Shown in pieces: positions 11,301-23,300 of a stretch of 64,000 nucleotides of DNA. The notes below the pieces were generated by a model. It did not search any database, was not told the origin of the DNA, and was given only the letters and a program-made list of their open reading frames with translations. The stretch spans positions 930,001-994,000 of the forward strand of contig JBAJFG010000620.1 in assembly GCA_037903475.1 (NCBI GenBank), written 5' to 3'. A program made the translations under genes and the position numbers. Source of the stretch: Ancylostoma caninum. Lineage: Eukaryota; Nematoda; Chromadorea; Rhabditida; Ancylostomatidae. Numbering within the stretch: position 1 is the stretch's first letter; each line of letters begins with the position of its first letter.

Positions 11301-14300
11301 TTCACCAGGATAGTGCTCCTATGCACAAGATTCGTTCAATTCAGGTATAGGGCAGTAATAATTCACGACCTACTGTTGAGTGACTACCACATTCCTCAAA
11401 TTCTATGAATTTGATTAGTAGTTTTTGGCAGCGCCTCAGACAGCCTTGCTCAGTACCTCATCGTAATTAAGATTTGTTTGAGGAACACTCCAAAAATATA
11501 GGGTGGATTGGACCTGAGCACCTGTGCGCCATGATCTCGGACATCTCTTAGCGTCTTGGGATCCATGTCGAAGCTAATAGAGATATCATTCCCTAGATGG
11601 AGTATTTTGAGAATGAGAGGTGGCGAATATAATTCTTATGACGATGTTCCAAATAACGCCAAAACTTCCTCTGTGGTTTCTTTTTTGTTATCTTAATTTT
11701 GGGCGATCCTGCATTTCCTTATAGTCGATATGCTTATGTCTCTGTGGTTGCGAGACATTTCGTGGTCTTAGTTGGGTTGAAATACCCCTACGTGAACAAC
11801 AATGCTTTCACCGAGAGATGAGTACTCGAGCGATAGTTGGAAAGTCATAAATGCAGCTGCGTCAAGACTTTCCTTTTTTTGCATCAACACTATTGCAATA
11901 TCAGTTTCTCGCCGACACTTTCCAAGCAGTATTTAGGGAAAATATTGTTGCGGTGATCACATATTTTGACGGTTCCTCTTTTGAAAGGCAGATTATCAAT
12001 CGGCATTAGCGATTCTCTTTGAATGTTCCATAGAAGAGGAAAAAACAGCGTTTCAGTTGTTGAATTTTTAATTTGCTCGTTCTCTTATCACATTTCTGTT
12101 CACAAAGATCATACAATTCCACTCACTTCGGCAGGTAGTGAAATCACAAATGAGTAGTAGCCGTATTTGGATCACGATAATGCCCAAATCACATAACGTC
12201 AACATACAGATTTAGTCTCTTAGCTCATTAGAATGGTATGTACGTGCGCTATATGGATACAACCTTCTCGAAGGATTGAAAAAAATCAGGATTTTCAAAT
12301 ATCATTCACATCTTTTTTGTTTGATAATGTGGGGCTGGTCTTGCACTTACGAATCCCGGCAATGCAACTTATGTGCAATGCTAACGATAACAAAAAGTTG
12401 ATGTAGATGATATCTGAACTCGTATGTGCTTCGAATAGAATAACTATTTCGATATCCCAAAAACCTAACAGCTAAAGCAATGTGAGTGCTTGCTTGCAGA
12501 AGGATAACCGTAATTAACCGTAATTTGTAAATGAGATATGGTGTCTGTTGATTCCTGTTCTTCTGTATCACAACAGCTTCTCCTTCTGATTGAGCGTGCC
12601 CTTGTCGTCGTCCCTTAATATGCTGGTTTTGTATCTCGAAAGCAATAAAAGCAGTGTAAATAAGCGTTCTAGCTCTTAGATCAACGACGTACCTATTAAT
12701 AGCCGCTTTTGATTTCCATCGTTGATCGAGAAATCCATCAGAGACTAGAATTCTGAAGAACAGCATAGCATTGATGACGAGAAATACCGCTGGTCCTCCC
12801 AGGGCGATTCCCACGTAGAATGGATGCATCTTATGTATATGGGCAATAGCCCATTGTACGAACAGCGCTTGTGATACGAAGCGACATATCACGAAACTGA
12901 AAAGTAACGTCGTTTGTACATTTATTTGACCACAGCGTTCACCACTTCACCACAACTCTATTAGTCTTCTATTTCTAGCTCCGTACATATTCTCTGTGTT
13001 TTCTTTTTTTATATCTAATTGTTCAATTATTCATAAGCTGCAATCTGAGTCATGGAGGGAGGGGGGGAGGCGGGGTAGCGGAAGTGTAGTCCCTAGAATT
13101 GCCTCGTTCGACATTTCTCTCTTGGAAATCCCATCCCATTTCTTAATTGAAAATGATCGTGCTAGATTTCCTGATCACCTCTTTTATGGGTTGTAGATAT
13201 ATTAACAGAATCTAGACCTCCTCGTCCCGCTGGTTCCTATGATGTGCCGCAAAACTATGAAAGTGATGGAAACTCTCCAATGGTCCGAATGTGCACTTCA
13301 TGGGCCACTTGGGCGGAGCGGTCCCCGTGAATGCTGGCTGTCCGCCAAGCTGCAGCGTGGGCCAACACGTCTTGACATGTATGATCAAGAAGATCAACGG
13401 CTTCACGTGTCCACTCGGCTTCACCAAGTGTTCCAAATCCCATCCCGAAAAACGTTCAGAAAATGGGCGTAAAGACCGTTTCGTAACATTTTATGTATAC
13501 CACAGGAATCAGCATGTCGAGAAGTTCGAGAGTCTGCCAAATCACTTACACGTAATCATTGTATGGTTTCTGGGAGAATAGAAACTCGAAAATTTCTTGG
13601 ACCGTTGGAAACTGTATTTGTAGCGGGGAAGTGGATCTGAAAAAGTGCCCGTGAAGGTCTTAAGTTCATCAGACCGCATCTCCAGTTGCAGAGGATGTTA
13701 CGATATTCGGTCTCTCAATTTTTTATTCTGCATGATCCTGTCTATCCCTTTTTTACATATCACATAAAAGATGGTGCAAGATTGCTGCAAAAAGTGGCAA
13801 GGTTCTCAACCTGCAGCAATTCTCATAACACAATTCCGATGTTCGATAGCTACATTATTACTTCGTAATGATGTAGATTTCCACTGGTAGTGAGTACTTT
13901 CCGTAGCAGATTGCTAGGCTAAGTTCACCATGGAAACGGAGGTTGCTGTATTCCCGCGCTTGTGATTGAGATTTCTTTGCATAGCAGGAAATTCTTGTTT
14001 AGTATGTGTAGATCGGCAAGCAGGTACAAAATTGTGAGTAGAACTCGCAAAGACTTCCTGCCTGCTCTTGGATAGAACCTTCAGATATGAGAAATTCGGC
14101 CCCTATTTTGGTGCGTCTATGTACAAAGCTTCGAACAGATTGCAAAAACATTCCTAGTTTTGCACTGCTTCTTGGACCTTGGAGAACTGGGCAGATTACT
14201 GGAAGAACCCCGTGAGTGATGGCATGGTTTACGGAAGAGGCAGATGTTACTGCTCAACCTATCGGAGTCTAAAATCCTTAGTGAAGTCGATTAGATGCTT

Positions 14301-17300
14301 TCATTCATTGCTGACAACCCTCAATGGTTTCTATGTATCTGGCAGCAGCAATTCTGCTCACAGAGCGACTACAGAGGTGTGAGACTTCCTGCCTGCTCTT
14401 GGGTAGAACCTGCAGATATGATTGGCATCATGTAACTATTTCAGTGTACGACCGATCTAAAGCCTTTTTTTCGCGTATATGTTCGCAACACATTCAACTC
14501 TTTGGTTTATATATCAGTTTTCGGTGAAATAAAATCTAAACTATTTTATAAAATAAGGACGTAAAAGAAGTTAAAAACGTGTGGAAATTCCATGGATGAG
14601 CTGTAATGACGCCAAGGCATGAGTTTTGTCCAAACCATTATTATAAATTTTGTCCCTAATTGCGGTGAGGTTGCTTGCCGAGAGCTAATTGCGCCGCGTT
14701 TCCTAGTGCAGTGGTCGTCTCCAGGCAAAAAGATATTTAATTGGAAATACGTAGAGCAGTTAGCAAAGTTTTTTGCGGTGTTATGATTGCATTCGCGCCT
14801 GACATCAAAAGGAATTGCTTTTGTGAGTTAGTTCAGTTAAGCTGCTAGAAAGCCCTACGCTGAGCAGTTATTGTGCAAATTCAGGATGGATCCTGAATAG
14901 GCCCAATATTGATGGAGAATTGCGAAACAAAGCGCGTAGCATTTCCCGGCATCTTCATACTCTCATGCAGAACCATTACTTTGAACATCCTGTCGCTTAA
15001 AATATAAAAGTTTGTTCGTGTTCTTACATTACATTGCATTACTATAAGAATCATGCTGTTATCCACTGCACCAATTCCTACTACATGGAACATAGAATAT
15101 CAGGAAGGGGAATCCAAGGAATTCAATTTTATTGGAACGGACGAAGTTTTCGCTTGAGTCAGCACATCTTATTCAAGGTTTTCTTGCCTATATGTGGTGT
15201 TCTGTTTCAGAACCTATGAACTCGTCCCAGCACTATAAATGAGCAGGATCTTTTTGCTATGCTACGCAAAAAACTAGGGTACTTACGATATGACGTTGCA
15301 ACGAACGATCCTCTTGAAAGCATCTGGCTGCTGCAGCGACAACCCAGATATTTGCATTATCGTACGAGTATGCAAGAATATGCTGAAACGATGTTGTAAA
15401 TGGAGACACACAACTCTTCCCAACTAATCCCTCTGAGCTTTCCATTTCTTTTCAAAAATGTGCTAGTCAAAAGTGCTTGAATTTTACCTATTTCCCTCCA
15501 TAAGAAGAGCCCAGTAGTTGCAGAGCAGGAATTTCTGCGGAAGAAGCCCGCTGAGCAAGGCGAAGCAGGTTGCAATATGATGTATGAGCAGCTCAAGTGT
15601 CCATCTTGACCACTCGTGGTTTAGCATGTCAAGAGCATCATGCAGGAAGTATGCTGAGAGAGATGGTTGTTGTTTCGTTCGCTCAGCTCGTAGCTATATG
15701 TCTTACCTATTGACAGAATGGGCAGATGCGCAGCCCAGGGTTCATACCAGTGAATAGTGTTTTCAAACATTTCTCTAACATGAGTGAGAAAAAATAGGGT
15801 AGACCATAGTCCCGAAATGATGGAGTGGAGAAGACAGACTGATAGGTTCTGTAGTCGATATCTTCTGAAATGAGTGCGAATAAGTGCTGTTCATCAAAAT
15901 AGTTCCACTAGTTTATTTCACTACATTTATTGCAATGATCTTTTTTGCGTCATCGTTTCGAATTACTCTAGCGCTGGGAATGACCTTTTCTTTCAAAAAA
16001 AAAAAAGCCGCTATGGATTCTTTAAGGTTCGTAATCATTATTTATTTATTTACATGTACGCCACAGGGCGCACCACAAGGCATAGGCAGCAGTTGAAAAA
16101 ACAGCAACCAAACCTCGATAATCATACAAACAAGAAAAAATTGAAGATTCTACATGACATTTGATCTTATACGCACGTGATTGGATAGAATTTTCGTCAC
16201 AGTATAATTCAGGACTAATTTTGAGTGTGATCATTGTTCAGGAAAGATTCCTTGTAACAAAAAAAAAATTTATCGAGAGACTGATTTCCTTCGTGGAGTT
16301 CAGCCTGTTCAGTCTAGTTTCTGCTGCCACTTTATTAGGATGACGAGAAGAACGGAAGACCGCTTGCGCTCGGTTCTTTTGTTGTTACTACACAAAGAGT
16401 TTTAACAAATACATTTGAAGCAATTATTTCTTAGCAATTAATTTTCTATGCTTCCGGCGCTAAAAAGCAAAAAAAAAACAGAACTTTCACGAAAAGCACA
16501 TAACGGAAGTGGTGAAGGGCTTCAGCAACGAGAAGAGATATTTTGAACTGATTGTTCTATAAATTTAGAGAAAATATGGCTGTGGCGACGAGCAGCACTT
16601 GTTGAAGAGCGATCTTGTGACTTTTGGCTGGAAGGTTCAGTGCTCAAAAATGAAACTTTGAAGTGGTACTTGTTAAAATCGTAAGTGGCTGCATAATGAG
16701 AGCCATTCTAAAGAAAGGCAATAACGGCACTGGAGCTATGCTTTCACTGGCAAATAAACTCACTAAGTGGCTGCGTTCTGAAACAAAAAAGGAGCTGACT
16801 TTGTTGCTTTTGTTCGGAGATTTTTCTATTACGTGACGTTAAAGCGAATACGTACAGTGGGAATATCCATGCCAAACCTTTTCATCCTTCTTTTTTGAAA
16901 GCTGTCCAAAATCTTGGTTTTCAATCATGTACATCAGTAAAACAGAACAGTGACAGGTTCTATACAGGGTTCATGAATGCACCGCATCAAATATTTAAGT
17001 AGAAGTGAAGATCGTGAGGAAGATCAACTACTCACAAGTAGAGTATTGATGGAATGAAAATAGATAAAATAGATCAAATTAGTTTGATTGATAATTCCGA
17101 AGCCCACGTGAAAAATCGAGTCTTCCAAGAACAGGATTCTGAACATTCCTTCCTTCCTGTTCCTCAGAGCTGTAGAGCTCTTCCTTTTTTGAACAATTCA
17201 AATTTCGACTTGTTCGGAATCAAGAATATTAACACAGTTCTCGCGCAAAATAATATTTACAAGACTTCAAAGCAGCGTTCAGCAGTTTTAGACTGGGAAT

Positions 17301-20300
17301 TGTACTTTCAAGCCCCATGTTTAATTCGACGGGAAACAGCTCTTTCGAGATTTCTTAGCGACGGTGTCATATTGACAAAACCTACCAGAGAAGCTTTGAG
17401 AGCAACTGTAGCCGCATCTACAACTATCCAAAATTCGGTGGGGGCACACTATTCTAAGATTAATTCATAAATCGTCACATATTCGTGCATTTCGATTTTT
17501 CAAGTTCATTGGTATATGTCGGTAAAATTTGACGACCGCGAAACAAAGAGTGGGAGCAAGACCGCAGAAAATGCGCACAATATCAATACAATCATCCATA
17601 ATGTGAGAAAATTTTTATCTTCTCGAATTCTGAGTATAGCAAAGGTGGAGATTGCAACGGATTTTAAAATTTGACGCATGCGTTCTGCCTGGCTTAGAAC
17701 GAGACTAGGAATGGGCACTCGCAAAAAAAAACTAATACTTTGCCAGCGATTTTGTCCTTGAACAGTTATGAAGGGCTATATAGGTTTGCCTTATTCTGCA
17801 TTGATCTTGAAAATCGGCGACAAAAAAGAGGAAAAGGCGAAAGCAGATTAATGAGGTTGCCCTCATTATCACGTAAGTAGATCTTCTGTCCAAAAAAGGC
17901 CTCGGCAAAACTGATGCGCCTCTTGCAGAATCTTCCGCTCTGCATTGTGTTAGGTGTGAGCGGCTCGCATACAGGGTGCGCACAAATCATTGGCACGTGG
18001 TTTTTTGAGAACCAATCAGCGGCGATTGAGCAAATTCATAGTTCGTTTTGTGGACATGTTTGCTGGAACAATATCCACCGTAAACAACAGCGAGCTTGCC
18101 GAGTGATCTCGTTGCTGGTCTGTAAAGACTTGGGGAAGCTTTCAGCTAACACCTTCCTTGACACGCAGATATTATTTCACAAGATTTTCCCAAGATTCTT
18201 CAGGGACGAATTTCAAGCGGTCTGTTCCAATCCATTAAGTAGTAGATACCCTGCCCACTAAAATATCCGAAGCGGAGCTCATGATAATGCAAATGAAGTG
18301 AGTTATGTAGACAATCCCTTCAAGCTAAAATTCAAGGAAATTATCCGTGAAACCGCTTTTGGACAAATTTTGCCCTGCAAACTGGGGACGGACGAGTTTG
18401 CAAAAGCCACTTTTTACTAGTAGAATTGGGAGTCCTCCAACGTTTCGAAACGACTGCTATATTTGCTCTTCTTATGATAACAGTCCTGAGTTCCTAAAAA
18501 TAGCAAAAACGGTATGTTAAATACAACGCCTTTTTTACCACGGTAATCATTTGGTGGTCCAGTCAACGGTGAGGGCAGTTGAGACATAGCCGTGACCTGT
18601 CATACATGTATGGTCCGAGTCTTCTAAAGTCTACTTCAGAAAATGTTGGAAGCAAGGGCGCTGTCACGGACCCCGTGTCACCAGCGGTCGGACCAGATTT
18701 CCTGAAGCCTGTGTAGGCACAGGAGAAGGTCATTTGGGAAACCAACTAATATCTACGGTAGAGATGACTCAAGGAAGGACACCTACAACATGACTTGTGA
18801 TTTCGCTCAATCCTTCCTGACTGGGGTTCAAAAAAACCACGCGCCAATAATTCTTGCGCACCCTGTAGATACATATGGGTAATTTAATATTTGGTTATAA
18901 TTGGTATGGAAGTGTAATATTTCGGATGCAACCAGGAATTGCCTTTCTGGCAAACTAGCGAGGCGCATCCTTTGCTTCCACTAGGGTCCCCGTAATATTG
19001 ATTATGGATCAGTTGTCGTCAGGATGAAATTGTGAGTAGTCGCTTACAATACCGCTGCTGTTGACCACACAATGATTCGATTAGTTTTCCTAGGAAACAG
19101 CAATGGAATGTAGCCCATTTTGAGCATGAATGAGAGTGAAACATTAGCGGGAAGCCCGAGAAGGAACGCTTAAGTATTGTTAGAACAATGTCAATTAATC
19201 GAGCTATAGCCAAGAGAATGTCAGGGTTTGTTTGCTTCCAAAGTAAACAAAAACAGGAAGACTTTAATGAGAACCTACTTGAAACCCGTGTAACTCTGCC
19301 ACATGAAGTTCTTCACAAAGAGACTGGCGAGACGGAAAAATGCGAAATAGGCCAAAAATGGAACGAAAAACGACGAATGGAAAACGTGTGAGAACGGGGG
19401 CATCTCGAACGCCGCTCGATCGTGGAGAGGATTGCGAGCGGCGGTCATTTCACCTGGCTGAAAACAGTTACGTTTATAGACCGTAGCACAAAATGTCAAA
19501 GTAAGGTGAATGGAGAACGAGCACATGCAGGAAATGGTTTCGATGGCAGTCGGAGTCTGACGGCGCTGGATTTGTTGCGGCGAGGACACCACGCCCACCG
19601 TCGGCCTAACGATTTCGAAGAGCGCAGCGCTTCGAATGGCTGACTGTACGGATGAATCATGCCGTCGTCACTCGGCCACGTTGCGCCTTGTCGACGCCCT
19701 TATCAACGGAGCTCCTCCTCCGGCTCCGAGCGGCGACGTTCATCTACGATCGCGTCGGCTCGGAAGAGCAAAAAGTATTGAAGGAGTCAAATTGGAGAGT
19801 GGAGGTGCTTCGACGTTATTATATACACGCGCGCGCTGCTCAGGGATTATGCTAGTGCGTGTGCGTGAATGTTTACATACACCTACTGCACTCAGCAACA
19901 TTTTGCCGCACAACATACCCCCTCCACCACCATCCACCTAACATGTCCAATACAAATTACCATCATCAGGAGAACGCAAGGCTCCTGTAGAACTAACTGG
20001 TCATGATAACTATTGCAACTTTGGTTGAAGCACTCTGCACTGTGAATCAATCCATTCACGCCGCCTCATAACTGCTTCCGTAGGGGTTTCCTGTCAGCTT
20101 ATCTTGTTTTCGATTGTACAAACTTTGCTATGCATAGCTGCAATAGCAAAATGTATACAAAAAGGAAGAAAGGCTTGTGAACCACTTTCGTCGTGCTCAA
20201 GCTAGGCAATAAGTCACATTGAATGGCATCTAAAGGGAGAGAAAACAATATCTGTCCATTTTTTCTTCCGACTTGGCAGCATGTTTTTTTTTTCGAGCGT

Positions 20301-23300
20301 TGCACCCAGGGATCAGGACGAAACGTTCTCTGGAGATAGGTGACTACTGAGCAAGTTCAGTCACGCTCAGAAATGGGCTACTGTGTACCTACATATTAGG
20401 GCTGCTTGACAAAAAAGGAAGCGCTAGAAAGAGAGGTACATAGCCGTTAATGAGGCAGAAGAATGATATTATAGCTACAAATTTGCACAGTTCATGAAGA
20501 TTAGTCCAATTCATCCAAAATCCAAGCTGAAATCCTTGAAAAACCAATCACGGCAACGAACTCTTAGAAGCCGCTAGAACTTTTTAAAACTCGTCAGAGG
20601 ACATGCCAAAATCGTCATTGGATCAGATGCGGGAACATGTTCCGGAAATCCCTCAAGTTCTAGGGAATGTGATGATGCGCTTTCAATTCCAAAACGCTAG
20701 ACTAGAGGGGGGGGGGAAGTCTCCCCTACAGTAGCATCCTTCGTTCTTGCGGGTTCACACGCAGATTTTACGCGTATACGGCTCGGCATCCTCTGTGCGG
20801 CATTTTCATTCAGGGAATGGCATGAAACTTCAAACGGTGAAAACGTACCACTGCAGCGACGCGGCAGTCATGGGCACAGAATGTCAGAGAGCGTCATCAT
20901 AGCATTATCGGTCGAGGAGTGTAGCAGACAGTCAAAGTCCTACGCCCCGCCGCGACACTGGTCCGTATTCACCTGGCTTTTTGGAGTTCCCCGAAGTTGT
21001 CTGGGAATTCTCGAAAAGAGGAGAAGCTACGACCTTGCAGTGCAGTGTGTTGGAAGGTTTTCGAGGGAAATTCTTCAGCAGGAAGCGGAAGTGGGAACTA
21101 TGGCCATCAATCAGCACGACCATAATCTATACAGCTCAAAACCAATCTATCAATCGCACCATATTGCTCCGTTTCGGGCACTAGTATTAAGTTTTCCTGA
21201 ATCTGCTCGACGACTACTAAGTTCTTCTCTTCAGTGACCACCACATGTTGCGCTCTGTTCTCGAAAATTCTGTATCCACGCATCTCTTTTTCTAATATGA
21301 AATGAGCGAATTTGTAACATTATATAATGACCAGCGAAGGCATCGCTTTGAAGTGCGACAAGGGCTTTAGAAATATATGACTAGAAAGAACTGATTTAAA
21401 AAAAAAAACTTATAATAGAGAACTAACATGAAGCGCCGTGACGTTCTGGAATTATCACTTTCGATTGATGAAGTCATAATGTAGAGTGGGTTAGGAAATA
21501 GTTGATTTTTGATGTTTCCTACTTGGAGAGCGCAGAGCGAATTTTGGTAAGTAACGCGCGTTCTACTCTATTGATTGCGTTTCTAGTTGCATTAGCATTT
21601 TAGAACGATCTCGAGTATGACGTGGACATATATGGAACGTATTATGTGTTTTTATTATTCTGCACCCCATAGATTTGTTCCTTTAACTTTTCTCTTGATG
21701 CAAATTTCTCAGAGCATAGAAATTCCTTCTTGGTTGGACAGTTGCAACTTTGAAAGACGCAGAAGCAGTAACGTTCCAAAGAAGGTTCTCTCCAAATATT
21801 CGGGGATCGCAGAATAATTTGAAATAAGCTCTATGTAAAACATCAAGTATCGTCGTGGTAAAGACTAAACATCGGCGATTAATCCTCGATTCATCACTAA
21901 GCTGTTGCTAGGGAATCACAAAAGAGATCTTCCGACGGCTGTAAAAATGAATGGACGAGATTGTTTGTGCAATCGTGAATTCCTGGTTGGCATGGGGATA
22001 GACGTGCTTCCTTTGAAGGCACAGCAACGTGCGGATAGAATTTACTTTGCTTGCCCTCGCTTCAAGATGTTTTTGCGTGTGAAAACATTGTAAGATGAGT
22101 AGCAAGCCGATATCGAGGTGGTGGTTGAACACATTACTGCTGTGGCGGACAAAGTCAGGGGGTAGATGACTCCCCCCCCCCTCCCCCGCTCCCGAGAATA
22201 GGTCGACATATTTTTACGAGTATTGTGTAAATCTAAAAACGTTGTATCAACGTAGTTTTAGTTTTCCCATTATTATTTCCTATGCATCTACTTTAGTTAT
22301 CTATTAACAAATTTAATTACGAAATCAATATTTTTATTATTCAATTAATACATTCTAGTGTATTTCCTGAGAGAGACACTCTTTTTGAGAGAAGACTGAA
22401 TAAGTTAACTTGATTACTTGTTCTTTGACTGTTTTTGAGTGGCTATTGCATGTACTTGTACATGTTCAATAAATAATAATAATAATTTGACAGCTGGTTC
22501 CGAGTTTCCGGATTGACGGTGACACCAGTTTTCCCCCATGCTCTGTGCAAGTTTTCCCTATTCAATAGGTAGGGCGCAGCAACGATCATCACCTCTTCCG
22601 TAGTTTGTACTGTATCCAATGCCAATATTTTCTGAGCATAGAGTTCACAATGGGTTCGAGACCTCTCACGTGTGCCGACGTTCTTGGTAGTTCCTATTTC
22701 TGTACACATCTCCACATGCAAATTTTATTTCTCTACAGATCTCGAAAACATTCTATTATCCATCGCTATCTATAGATGAGGTGCGAACAACTTTACAACA
22801 GTCCTATATTTTGAATGCGCAGTTGACAGTATGTTGCGTTACCCAAGTCACCGTTCGATATTCGATGATTGCCACCCTTCGATCCCGATAATATTCCTCG
22901 TTAGCAATAATACCACATACTACTGGTATGCACAGCAGTAGGAATGTGTTGATTGACCGCGTCGAACAAAAATATTGCGAAAATTGTGCCTCTGTGCAGA
23001 TCTACCATGGCAATGCACTAGAATACAGGGATGCTGAACGCGTTTCTGTGCGTCCACCATATGATGTGCTGAGCTGTCGCAGGCGGACGCCAAGTATAAC
23101 TTTCAAGGTAAATAGAAGTATAAAATAATGCGTCCTGAAATTCACGCCAGATGAACCATCCAGTAAGCAACACCCCCCTATTCGATGCTCTAGTACGATA
23201 ATGAGGACAAGGAAGAACCAAGATCCGTCACAAACAATTATTTGCATTTTTTCCTGCTATATGCAAACTAGATATCCAGCCTCATGTGAGAGCGCTACCA

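Noticed and set aside
19400..19941. CpG-rich promoter or exon of a nested gene
   Set aside because: GC content rises and short frames exist on both strands, but no acceptor-donor pair or motif supports a gene, and TATA-like text alone is insufficient.
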